Assembly (NCBI RefSeq): GCF_013402915.1
Contig: NC_050725.1
Location: 434,001-498,000, forward strand
DNA: 64,000 nt
Direction: 5' to 3'
DNA from: Zygotorulaspora mrakii
Lineage: Eukaryota; Ascomycota; Saccharomycetes; Saccharomycetales; Saccharomycetaceae
The first letter of the stretch is position 1. Each line of letters starts with the position of its first letter. Below, piece after piece: positions 40,818 to 49,536 of the stretch. Position numbers and translations under genes: made by a program. The notes beneath the pieces were generated by a model that saw only the letters and a program-made list of their open reading frames with translations, searched no databases and had not been told where the DNA came from.

Positions 40818-43259
40818 CTATTCTTTAAGATCTAGGTCAATATCAAGTTGAGAGAAACCCAAATTCGCATAAAAATCCTGCGGTTTCATGTGCCATAAAT
40901 CTTGGGATTGCTGTTCATAATTATTCCAAAATATGTCAGTCATTTGATTCAATAGATCTTCAGAAATAAAGTTCTCATCATTTATACCACATGAGTTTTC
41001 AGTCATTGTACGGGATTCCAGTCCCTTATCGAACAATGTTCTACTGACACGTTCCAAAGCGAGAGCTGTGGTTAACTGATAAGACTTGCTAATCTTCTTC
41101 TGTAGATCACTTCGTGTTGAATCGAAAAGTTGATCAATTGTTCTTCTAAATTTCAAAATTGTTGCATTGAAAGAATAATATGACGTCTCAGGCGATTTCA
41201 AACTATCAATACTGACCTCCGAGATACCATGATCACATAATGTAACGACGCCTCTTTCAAACAGAGAAACTCTGTAGAAGAATAGCGCATACATTTCAGA
41301 TAGTACTCTCAATAATAAAGGATTGATCAAAAAGAGGACTAAATGTAACTGTTCATTTGAATCTATTCCTTCCTTATCACAAATGAACAAAAGTATATTT
41401 ACAGAAAGTGATAATGAAAGTAAACCAAACTTGACCAATCCATTTTTAACTTTATGAGACGTTTCCTTGAAACACATTCTTTGAATATTATGAAAATTTA
41501 ATAACATTCCAAGTGTAGGTGACAAGACAACAATATCAAAAAGATCAACAAGTTGAATTTTTTCCTTCATTGTGTAAAATTTAATTGGCAAAAACATTGT
41601 CTCAACATAATTTATCAATGAATCAATACATTCTTGGATGTTTCCAGAGGTGCTTCTTCCATTGATTTCTAGCATACATTTTCTTGTGATTTTCAAAAAT
41701 TGTAATAGAAGATTATTTCTTCTCTCTTGAATGCTTTTCTCAATGGTTTCATGATCAGTTGGATTTGAAGAAGGATTCGTATTTGGCTCTGTTTCTGTGT
41801 CCATCGTAGTGTTATCAAAAGTTTTTGCAGGATCGAAGTGGTCATCAGATATGAAAGGCGGTTTGCCCATTTCAAAACTAACCACGACATCAACGTATAA
41901 CGACCATAGCCACATATTTCGCAAAGTCGCCAATGGTCCAACAATGCATTCTTGATCCTTATACCAAAAATCCGAATGTGACAAACCTAAAGTTAATGAG
42001 CAATCACAAATTTCAGAGGATAAATTTGAAAGCTGAATTGCTTCACTGCAATCATATGAACAATATACCTTATTGAAAAACCTTAATAACAAGAATTGTA
42101 ATCTTTCAACGAAATTTAATCTTGAAGAGCTATTATGAGCGCTTAATGACAGGAAGAACTTGTTTATTGCTTGCTGAATACAACCGTCGTATTCAACAAT
42201 GCATATAATCATCAAAATAACGGCAATTTTATAGAAATTTCCATCGTTTTGAGGTAATACTAAATCGATTACGGGTTTGCCGAATCCGACCATGCTATTC
42301 TCCGAAAATACAAAGCAGTCTCCGAGATCTTTCAAAGTTTTCTCCTTATCCAGGATTCCTAAAATATCATGCAAACTACTATTGAAAAAAAAATCAATAT
42401 CTTTCACAATATCTTGCTTGGACGGCAGAACTTTACAAATTGATTCAATAAGGCCCGTTGGTTCGCTTGATCTCAGACAGAAAGGTAAAACAGGTGAACA
42501 AAAATTGGGATTGGAATTTTGAATCATCCATCTCTCCCTTTCTGGTTTAATCATTTCCCATAACTTCATGTACTCGGCTAGGAATCGTTTCCCCTGTGCG
42601 GCAACTGTAGTTCTCCAAGAAGTTGGTCCAAAAATAATGCTTTGCCCGTCCATCTTGCTCAGAATTCTATAGTCCCAAAGTGGATTAGGCGAGCTCTTAT
42701 CGTTGTACATAAAACAAGTGACTACTCCATTGCCATTGACGATGCCCGCATCTGTAGATGCTGTTCCAGCAGCATTAGCACCCGCACTCGCATTTGCGGC
42801 GGCAGTACCAGCTGCTACTGCGTCGATTGGATTACCGGTATAAAGACATGAAATGGAGCTCCTTGCGGTCGTGTTATCCGTAGAAGGCGTTGTATTAGTC
42901 TGACAGGTACTCATCGATTGCGGCGTTATATCCGCACTCCTCTTGCAGCTATACTCCTCGTTCATTTTTGAGAAAGATTCCAACCTCGCCTCCAGCTCTT
43001 TCACCCGCTGGATCAAATCAACATTTGGAGAGTTGCCAAAAAGCTCATCTGTAGTGATATCGTAGTTGAAATCATCCGTGTATATGCAATTCGGTAGTTT
43101 TCTATCCCTGCACTGCTTGCACATGGGTTTGGCATGATCGCATTTCAGCTTCCTCTTCCTGCAGAAAGTGCACGATTTTATAGCCTTACGCCGTCTCTTC
43201 GTGGCCCTGTTCGCCGTATCATTCCCCATCAAAGTGCTGCTTTCCGCCGGCAGAGCCAT
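40818..43259 (-). CDS. Zn(II)2Cys6 activator, YRR1-type drug-resistance regulator
   Basis: The frame opens at GTG 43310; the first ATG is 43259 (813 residues, close to the 810 of S. cerevisiae Yrr1). The zinc cluster is C30-x2-C33-x6-C40-x6-C47-x2-C50-x7-C58, in KSCTFCRKRKLKCDHAKPMC, with NKA-type basic residues before it. A short coiled-coil linker is near 75-95, then an Ala-rich low-complexity stretch (AAGTAAANASAGANAAG) and the fungal regulatory domain. It is tandem and on the same strand as the YRM1/PDR8-type gene, 249 bp apart. The other neighbour is DDP1, which in S. cerevisiae is adjacent to YRR1 (YOR162C), so position supports YRR1. It has a long upstream region (about 940 bp) with several short repeats. 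Confidence 0.83.
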   Translation of the reverse strand: MALPAESSTLMGNDTANRATKRRRKAIKSCTFCRKRKLKCDHAKPMCKQCRDRKLPNCIYTDDFNYDITTDELFGNSPNVDLIQRVKELEARLESFSKMNEEYSCKRSADITPQSMSTCQTNTTPSTDNTTARSSISCLYTGNPIDAVAAGTAAANASAGANAAGTASTDAGIVNGNGVVTCFMYNDKSSPNPLWDYRILSKMDGQSIIFGPTSWRTTVAAQGKRFLAEYMKLWEMIKPERERWMIQNSNPNFCSPVLPFCLRSSEPTGLIESICKVLPSKQDIVKDIDFFFNSSLHDILGILDKEKTLKDLGDCFVFSENSMVGFGKPVIDLVLPQNDGNFYKIAVILMIICIVEYDGCIQQAINKFFLSLSAHNSSSRLNFVERLQFLLLRFFNKVYCSYDCSEAIQLSNLSSEICDCSLTLGLSHSDFWYKDQECIVGPLATLRNMWLWSLYVDVVVSFEMGKPPFISDDHFDPAKTFDNTTMDTETEPNTNPSSNPTDHETIEKSIQERRNNLLLQFLKITRKCMLEINGRSTSGNIQECIDSLINYVETMFLPIKFYTMKEKIQLVDLFDIVVLSPTLGMLLNFHNIQRMCFKETSHKVKNGLVKFGLLSLSLSVNILLFICDKEGIDSNEQLHLVLFLINPLLLRVLSEMYALFFYRVSLFERGVVTLCDHGISEVSIDSLKSPETSYYSFNATILKFRRTIDQLFDSTRSDLQKKISKSYQLTTALALERVSRTLFDKGLESRTMTENSCGINDENFISEDLLNQMTDIFWNNYEQQSQDLWHMKPQDFYANLGFSQLDIDLDLKE

Positions 43260-43500
43260 CTCTATATAAATAGATACTGTACGCACGCAAAGAGAAATAA
43301 AACACTGCACACCCGCTCAATCAACCGAACACGCACCAGCACGCACTTGAAAGAGTCTTGAGCCTGCTGGATCTAAATGAGAATGAACCAATGAACCCTC
43401 TTAGCCAGATGAACAGATGTGTAGACGACCTGATCAGTTGCTGAGCAGATGAACAAATGACCCCTACAATAAATATACAAGCTCACGCAACCCTAGCATA

Positions 43501-43528
43501 TACTACCGCCAGAGTACTACCGCCAGAG
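43501..43528. repeat. 14-bp tandem duplication upstream of the YRR1-type gene
   Basis: Two perfect copies of TACTACCGCCAGAG, about 245 bp before the start of the zinc-cluster gene. Each contains CCGCC, and zinc-cluster proteins favour CCG/CGG triplets, so paired binding sites are conceivable. Confidence 0.8.
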
Positions 43529-43860
43529 TGCCAATGGTGTATGTGCAGCTTAAATACATCGCTACAATTATATCCATTGCTTAATAATGGCACTAAATCA
43601 CATGATGTATAGAACCACATCAGTTGACCCCGGCAGTCTTTCAATAGCATTGAATAGGTCCCATTGCAACAAAAAGGGAACTACTAGTACCGAAAATGAC
43701 GAAAAAACTTGCAAAACGGCTTTAAAGCGGCTCTAAAACGGCGATTCGGTTTTTTGAGTATTTTGTTCTTTTCCTTTTTTTTCTTTGGGCTGCCCTAAAA
43801 GGGTAAATTCGGCCTAAAGGGAGCCCTGGCCAGGGTGCACGGGCCGCAGTTGCTAGGGTA

Positions 43861-43882
43861 GGGCACGGTTAGGGCACGGTTA
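43861..43882. repeat. 11-bp tandem duplication with TTAGGG
   Basis: Two perfect copies of GGGCACGGTTA followed by GGGTAC, creating TTAGGG at each junction. TTAGGG is the core of Tbf1 sites, but the flanks do not fit the full consensus. Confidence 0.75.
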
Positions 43883-44031
43883 GGGTACACAGTGGCGGGC
43901 GCGACAGTAAATGCTTGTTAATTATTTTTATTATTTTCAAAAAGAAGAACTGTGACGCCGGAGCTGGCGCGTGGTGCACAATCACAACGCTCTGTGGACC
44001 TGCAACTTGATCGTTTCCAGAGGAATCCATG

Positions 44032-44088
44032 GGATGTGGGAATCAGAGGATGTGGGAATCAGAGGATGTGGGAATCAGAGGATGTGGG
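44032..44088. repeat. 16-bp minisatellite (GGATGTGGGAATCAGA x 3.6)
   Basis: Three perfect copies (44032-44047, 44048-44063, 44064-44079) plus a 9-bp partial copy, ending about 110 bp before the DDP1 start. It probably lies in the DDP1 promoter or 5' leader. Confidence 0.9.
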
Positions 44089-44196
44089 TGGGATTCCAAG
44101 GGTGCACTCCGAAATGAGCAGTCGGTCGCAACACATACTTACCCATACGGACCACAGTAAGGGTGCAATCAGCTGTACAGGTACGTTGTAGGTAGG

Positions 44197-44739
44197 ATGT
44201 GTAAAGAAGTCGAGAGGACCAAGACCGCTCGTGTTGGCCGAGCAAGGCAGGTTTATAATCCTGCCACAGGCGCCAGGATTGTTGCTGGCTGCCTGTGTCT
44301 GTCAAAGGATAATGAAAAAGTTCTGATGATATCATCATCAAAACACAAAAAGAGGTGGATATTCCCCAAGGGTGGTGTTGAAGATGATGAGAGCGATTAC
44401 GCAATGACCGCCCAGAGAGAAACATGGGAAGAGGCAGGTGCGACTGGGGTAATTGGTAAATCTCTGGGAGTTATCGAAGACATGAGACCAGCAAAGGCGT
44501 GGAATAAGGATGTTGCAGCGCTTAGTGAGTCAACCGGTGGGGTCATAGAACACCCCCCGAGGTCCGAATTTCACTTCTACGAAATGCAAGTGACCGAGTT
44601 GTTTGGTACCTACCCGGAATCGCATAAGAGAAATAGGGATTGGTTCACGTATGGCAAGGCCAGGGAACAGTTGATTATAGCTAACCGACCCGAACTGCTT
44701 GAGGCCCTTGAGAGGTCGAGCATCAACAAAAAACTATAG
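44197..44739 (+). CDS. DDP1: Diphosphoinositol polyphosphate / diadenosine polyphosphate phosphohydrolase (Nudix)
   Basis: A 180-residue Nudix hydrolase that removes beta-phosphates from inositol pyrophosphates and cleaves diadenosine and inorganic polyphosphates. The Nudix box G-x5-E-x7-REx2-EE-x-G is complete: GGVEDDESDYAMTAQ followed by RETWEEAGATG (about residues 65-91). The preceding RWIFPKGGVE substrate strand and the GARIVAGCLCLS opening are also conserved. Length is near that of S. cerevisiae Ddp1 (188). It converges with GET4, 62 bp between stop codons. The start is ATG 44197. Confidence 0.95.
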   Translation: MCKEVERTKTARVGRARQVYNPATGARIVAGCLCLSKDNEKVLMISSSKHKKRWIFPKGGVEDDESDYAMTAQRETWEEAGATGVIGKSLGVIEDMRPAKAWNKDVAALSESTGGVIEHPPRSEFHFYEMQVTELFGTYPESHKRNRDWFTYGKAREQLIIANRPELLEALERSSINKKL

Positions 44740-44801
44740 GATATGTATATATGTGTATATATGTTTGTGCGTCGGTGTGCATGCGCACTTATTTCAGGCA
44801 C

Positions 44802-45734
44802 TTATTTTAGGCCTTTGGAAGCACCGCCACCTAAAAATCCCGCCATCATGTCCTGTAAGAAGTTGGATTGCCTCTGAGCTACTATGCCAAAATACTCCTG
44901 ACCTAAAAATTCTAGTTCAGCACTGTACTTTTCAGCACAGTTTGCATAGTGGTCCTTCAAGTTGTTGAAAAAATTCTTTTCCTTTGTTTGACATGTTATC
45001 AAAATCAGTTGCAGAAAATTCAACTCGCTGAAGTCCTCGAAATAGAACATCTTGGCATTTTTTTTCTCTATTACCTGCACTTTTGGCGAGTACTTATCGA
45101 TAAACCGTTGTAGAAATTTATCTCTCGCCTCAAACGCGTATTGAATATTTGAGATGAACAGGTAGTTGAATATCAATCTGCTCAAGAAATCGCCAAACGT
45201 TTCAACGTCGCATTCTTGCTGGTACCATTCCCATAAAAAGCTCACATATTTGTCCAAGGATTCATGTGGTCCAAGCATTAGATATCTTTCGGCTTCGTAG
45301 GCGTAGCCACCTTCAATTAATTTCGAGCCAATAGCGTTGTGCAAATAGGGGTCACCAAATTTATATTCTCCGTGTTTGATGGACCAATTGTTCATACCAG
45401 TGACAACATCCCTCAAATTTGGTTCTTCTGGATTGAGCGCAACGAGTAATTGCACTAGTCTTGACACTGATGCATCATCAGCCCTCACATCTGCAACGTC
45501 ATAAATTTCAAGCAGGTAAAAGATTAGATCAGTACCTGATCCACCCTGCTTTGCTTTTAGAAAGGCTGCTGCACCATGAAACACAAGATCGATTGCATCA
45601 GAGTATGCCTTACCTCTTACGTATCTATTTGCAATTGTTCTCAACGTCTGATGCGCCTCATAGTAATCACCTATTTCGATCTTATTTTGAAATCGCTGTA
45701 GTGTTCTTTCCAGTTTAGCATTATTGGAGCTCAT
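44802..45734 (-). CDS. GET4: Tail-anchored protein insertion factor Get4
   Basis: A 310-residue all-helical protein (DUF410) that with Get5 and Sgt2 hands tail-anchored proteins to Get3 for insertion in the ER. Alpha-solenoid helices run throughout; recognisable segments are [16 protein letters not shown] near the N-terminus and [18 protein letters not shown] near residue 230. Size matches S. cerevisiae Get4 (312). The start is ATG 45734. It lies between DDP1 and SEY1, as in YOR163-YOR165, and diverges from SEY1. Confidence 0.95.
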   Translation of the reverse strand: MSSNNAKLERTLQRFQNKIEIGDYYEAHQTLRTIANRYVRGKAYSDAIDLVFHGAAAFLKAKQGGSGTDLIFYLLEIYDVADVRADDASVSRLVQLLVALNPEEPNLRDVVTGMNNWSIKHGEYKFGDPYLHNAIGSKLIEGGYAYEAERYLMLGPHESLDKYVSFLWEWYQQECDVETFGDFLSRLIFNYLFISNIQYAFEARDKFLQRFIDKYSPKVQVIEKKNAKMFYFEDFSELNFLQLILITCQTKEKNFFNNLKDHYANCAEKYSAELEFLGQEYFGIVAQRQSNFLQDMMAGFLGGGASKGLK

Positions 45735-45911
45735 CTTGCAAAGCCTTGTTGAATAAAAGATGCGTTAAATAAAACTTAATACAATGGTGTGTATAATATA
45801 TACAATATTGGATATGATATATTTCCAAGTTTGTTGAAAAATCATTTTCAAGGTAAACTTTCAGCTTGAACGAGTATTAAAAGGTGAAAATCAAAATATT
45901 TAACACAAAAA

Positions 45912-45935
45912 ATGACAAAAAGGCCATTTGACTGA
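45912..45935 (+). other. Short upstream ORF in the SEY1 leader
   Basis: ATG at 45912 opens a 7-codon frame (MTKRPFD) ending at TGA 45933-45935, about 60 bp before the SEY1 start and out of frame with it. If the leader includes it, it could reduce SEY1 translation. Confidence 0.35.
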
Positions 45936-45993
45936 GGGAGCAAAGGACTTTAATAGTGCTATAGAGGAGCGAATTTTTTCATTAAGGAACGAT

Positions 45994-48333
45994 ATGGACG
46001 AGGCCATTCAGTTGATTGATGAACAGAAACGTTTTCATTCGGATTATTGGGATTATTTCAAAAAATGTACTGGAGATCGCACTGTTGGATTAGGATATCA
46101 TGTTATTTCTGTATTTGGATCTCAGTCGAGTGGTAAGTCTACTTTGTTGAACACGTTGTTTCACACAAAGTTTGACACCATGGATGCGCAATTCAAAAGA
46201 CAGCAAACTACTAAGGGCATATGGTTGGCCCACACAAGAAATGTAAATACGTTGACAAAAAAAGATGCTAATGGTTCGAATGCTGATATTTTTGTCCTTG
46301 ACGTCGAAGGGTCGGATGGTGCAGAGAGAGGTGAAGATCAAGATTTCGAAAGAAAAGCTGCTCTATTTGCCATTTCAGTTTCTGAAGTATTAATAGTCAA
46401 CATGTGGGAACAACAAATTGGTCTGTATCAAGGAAATAATATGGCATTGCTCAAAACAGTGTTTGAAGTCAACCTATCTTTATTTGGGAAAAACACTACT
46501 GGTCACAAAGTTTTATTGCTCTTTGTGATCAGAGACCATGTCGGTGTTACCCCTTTGCAAAGTTTAAGTGATTCCCTCCGTGCCGAACTGGAGAAGATCT
46601 GGGCAGACTTGAATAAGCCTGCTGAGTGTTCAAATTCTTCCTTGTACGATTTTTTTGATCTAGAGTTCACAGGGCTTGCTCACAAGTTATTACAACCAAA
46701 AGAATTTGAAGAGAATGTTAAACAACTTGGGGACTGTTTTGTTTATCAAGATAATGAGCCATATTATTTCAAAAAAGAGTATCATCATAACTTACCGTTA
46801 GAGGGTTGGACCATGTACTCCGAGAACTGTTGGGAACAAATTGAAAATAATAAAGATCTAGATTTACCAACGCAACAAATTTTGGTTTCAACTTTTAAAA
46901 CAGAAGAAATTGCCAATGAAGCGTTCAATAACTTCGAGCAAAAATATAATGATGAAGTCCATCTGGTAATTAAAGACAAAACTAAACTTATTGAAACACT
47001 AAACTCTCTGAAGGAGTCTTGTTTGAACGAGTACGATGAGCAAGCTTGTCGTTACACCAAATCTGTTTATTTAGCCAAAAGGGAAGATTTGGCAGAAAAA
47101 ATGATCGTTAATTTTACTCAAACTGTTCAAATATTCTTGGACGAGCTATCGAAGCAACTCTTTCAGAGGCTCACGCGAGAAGTTACTGATAAAAAAAATA
47201 AGGACAGCTCGTTTTCTCAGAGATCAAAGGGTGTTTCTGTTTCAATTAAAGATGAATTTAAAGACGCTTTAGATGATTTTGGGAAAAATGAATTATTAGC
47301 ATCATCCGAAGAGTTTATGGAACAATTTGATGAGTTGTTAGCTGAGGAAATCAAGAGATTGTCTGATGAAGAAATCAAATCCATAATCACAAAAGCGTAT
47401 AAGAATGTAACTCTGGTTATCAAAGAGGATACTATTCGTTTACTGTCGGACCCTGAAAAAGATGTATGGGACTGTATTTTGAAGAAATTCGAACAAACGA
47501 TTAAAGATGCATTGAAGAAATACGCTGCTGGATCAGGTGACTCTTTGACTTATGATTTCCAGGTAGGACTCTCTGAAGAAGAAAATAATGCAGTATATCG
47601 CAAAATTCGCCACAATTCATGGCATTTGTTGAACGTTACTGTTCACGATTATTTGAAGGAAGACACCGTTGTAGGTATTCTAAGGGAACGGTTCGAAAAA
47701 AAATTCCGTTACGACGATAATGATTCACCAAAATTATGGAAGAATGAAGAAGAGATTGACCAAGCCTTTAGGCTGGCTAGAGAATATGCCACTGAAGTCT
47801 TAAATGTACTTTCTTTGGCAACGACTTCAGATAATGTTGAGATAGTGGCGGAATTCGATGAGGAAGATGACGATGAGGATGAATATTACAAGGACGATGT
47901 CGGTATCTACCATTCTCGTAGGTTTGCTCATATTTTGAATGAATTACAAAAAGAAAAAATTCTACAGCACTTTCGCAGGCAAATTAATATCACGGTATTG
48001 GATTCCAAAAGATCCATCATCAAAACGACAACTTCAATTCCAGTATGGATTTATATCCTCATCGTTGTGCTGGGTTGGAATGAATTTATGATCGTTATCC
48101 GTAACCCATTGTTTGTGACGTTAGCGTTGATATCAATTGTGGGTTTCTATTTCGTAAACAAATTTGGCTTGTGGGGACCTGTGTTGAATGTTGCACAGAG
48201 CGCAGTAGGTGAAACGAGGTCCACTATGAAGGCTAAATTGAGAGAGTTTGTCCTCGACAGCGCCGAAAAGAACCAGACTCCGGTCCTCGAGTCCTATGAA
48301 ATGGAAGATATGTCTAATGAAAAAGAGAATTAA
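45994..48333 (+). CDS. SEY1: Dynamin-like GTPase for homotypic ER fusion
   Basis: Functional counterpart of atlastin that fuses ER tubules. The open frame starts at TTG 45928, but the conserved N-terminus, MDEAIQLIDEQ, begins at ATG 45994 (779 residues; S. cerevisiae 776), so I start there. GTPase motifs: P-loop GSQSSGKST (42-50), switch region QQTTKGIW, LDVEGSDG (G3) and VIRDHVG (G4). A long helical bundle follows (about 300-660). Two closely spaced membrane segments near 690-735 (WIYILIVVLGW; PLFVTLALISIVGFYFV) form the ER hairpin, then a cytosolic tail with an amphipathic helix. An acidic loop (EEDDDEDEYYKDD) is at about 630. A 7-codon upstream ORF precedes the start. Confidence 0.96.
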   Translation: MDEAIQLIDEQKRFHSDYWDYFKKCTGDRTVGLGYHVISVFGSQSSGKSTLLNTLFHTKFDTMDAQFKRQQTTKGIWLAHTRNVNTLTKKDANGSNADIFVLDVEGSDGAERGEDQDFERKAALFAISVSEVLIVNMWEQQIGLYQGNNMALLKTVFEVNLSLFGKNTTGHKVLLLFVIRDHVGVTPLQSLSDSLRAELEKIWADLNKPAECSNSSLYDFFDLEFTGLAHKLLQPKEFEENVKQLGDCFVYQDNEPYYFKKEYHHNLPLEGWTMYSENCWEQIENNKDLDLPTQQILVSTFKTEEIANEAFNNFEQKYNDEVHLVIKDKTKLIETLNSLKESCLNEYDEQACRYTKSVYLAKREDLAEKMIVNFTQTVQIFLDELSKQLFQRLTREVTDKKNKDSSFSQRSKGVSVSIKDEFKDALDDFGKNELLASSEEFMEQFDELLAEEIKRLSDEEIKSIITKAYKNVTLVIKEDTIRLLSDPEKDVWDCILKKFEQTIKDALKKYAAGSGDSLTYDFQVGLSEEENNAVYRKIRHNSWHLLNVTVHDYLKEDTVVGILRERFEKKFRYDDNDSPKLWKNEEEIDQAFRLAREYATEVLNVLSLATTSDNVEIVAEFDEEDDDEDEYYKDDVGIYHSRRFAHILNELQKEKILQHFRRQINITVLDSKRSIIKTTTSIPVWIYILIVVLGWNEFMIVIRNPLFVTLALISIVGFYFVNKFGLWGPVLNVAQSAVGETRSTMKAKLREFVLDSAEKNQTPVLESYEMEDMSNEKEN

Positions 48334-48530
48334 ATAGAGTAAATAAATCAAATGACAATAATCTTGGTATACTAAAATACAAGCTGCTGACTTGTCGTGG
48401 AAATAGAATATAGAAAATGTAGATTCCCTTCGTTTTGATTCCCTTACGTTACCATCTGTATCTCAATTTACCATCCGCACGATTTTTGAAAGTAAAACAT
48501 CACAATAACGGACCATAACATAACGAAAAG

Positions 48531-49490
48531 ATGACGAAAACCATGAGTGGCACTATACTTCAGGACCTTCTCGGAGGAAACAATCGCAAAAGCCGATGGC
48601 AGATATGCACCGTTGACGGGAAAAGATGTTTTTTAAATTCAACCGTTCACTACCCATTTACCATGATATTCTGCCTTATTTCAGATTTGAATGAGGAACC
48701 TTATCATGCAAGACTGACGCTCAAGGATTTGACAAATCAATGTAAGGAACAGGGCTTTGTTGATGATTCAATAAAGCAAATTCAGACAAATCTGAGCTCT
48801 CAAATTGCTAACGCTTCCCTTAAATTAGAATTTAAAAAGCGTGAATCGAAGTTGGACGTGGCCTTTGCAGTATCAGACACTATTAATGTTGAACTGCAAG
48901 CTCAAATATCACACCTAGATAATCACACATCAATGTTAATATACCGTGATTTGCTCCAAGAGATCATGGTTGGTAGTTATAGCTTAAGAAGATTAAGTGA
49001 TAGATTAGAGAATCTTTTACATATGAAGGACAGAGCCATTGAATATCTTACGCTAAATGTAGAAGAATTTGGAACAGCCAAGGTGATCAAGAGATGGGCG
49101 CCTCCTGCTTCATCAAATGCAAAAGCGCTAGTGAAATATCAGTATTCGAATGAGTGTGATAACTTGGCTGAAAGTTTGCAAGATGAGGCCTTCAACTATG
49201 AAAAATTTACTGATACAGGGGAATTTCTATTTGACCTGCAGAGGAGAGTTTTAAATTCTGTTTCCACAACTTCTTCACCTAAAAAGCGATTGAGAAGAAC
49301 GAGTTCTACAGATTTTCTACCATTCGAAGATCCCATTGGCTCGAACAAAATCGGAACCAAAAGCCCTGGAATAAACGATAAAGATTCAAGCTTGAAATCA
49401 GAAACTGAATTAAAGAGTAAGAGTGACAGTCCAGATTTGCCAAATAAAAAAAGAAAGTTTGGAAAGGTAAAAATTATGAAAAGAGTCTGA
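48531..49490 (+). CDS. NEJ1: Non-homologous end-joining factor (XLF/Nej1)
   Basis: Partner of Lif1-Dnl4 in end joining, with mating-type-dependent expression in S. cerevisiae. The 319-residue protein has an XLF-like N-terminal head (about 1-135; WQICTVDGKRCFLN), a coiled-coil stalk (about 135-185) and a disordered Ser/Lys-rich C-terminus. The last residues, KKRKFGKVKIMKRV, match the basic KKRK tail that in S. cerevisiae Nej1 binds DNA and Lif1. The gene diverges fast between yeasts, so the C-terminal signature, the domain order and the YLR265C position carry the assignment. Translation may begin at ATG 48531 or at Met5. It converges with SWT1, 46 bp apart. Confidence 0.87.
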   Translation: MTKTMSGTILQDLLGGNNRKSRWQICTVDGKRCFLNSTVHYPFTMIFCLISDLNEEPYHARLTLKDLTNQCKEQGFVDDSIKQIQTNLSSQIANASLKLEFKKRESKLDVAFAVSDTINVELQAQISHLDNHTSMLIYRDLLQEIMVGSYSLRRLSDRLENLLHMKDRAIEYLTLNVEEFGTAKVIKRWAPPASSNAKALVKYQYSNECDNLAESLQDEAFNYEKFTDTGEFLFDLQRRVLNSVSTTSSPKKRLRRTSSTDFLPFEDPIGSNKIGTKSPGINDKDSSLKSETELKSKSDSPDLPNKKRKFGKVKIMKRV

Positions 49491-49536
49491 TATGTACAAT
49501 TATTAAATCAAAAAGATGTCATTATATGCATTATCA

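Larger units (their letters stand above)
43260..44196. other. Divergent promoter region between the YRR1-type gene and DDP1
   Basis: About 940 bp without a supported gene. It holds three short tandem repeats (listed separately), a GC-rich stretch at about 43790-43910, and the DDP1 leader. No RNA gene is evident. Confidence 0.5.

Noticed and set aside
44032..44088. Regularly repeated 16-mers that might suggest a CRISPR array
   Set aside because: Copies are directly adjacent without spacers, and the host is a eukaryote. It is a minisatellite.
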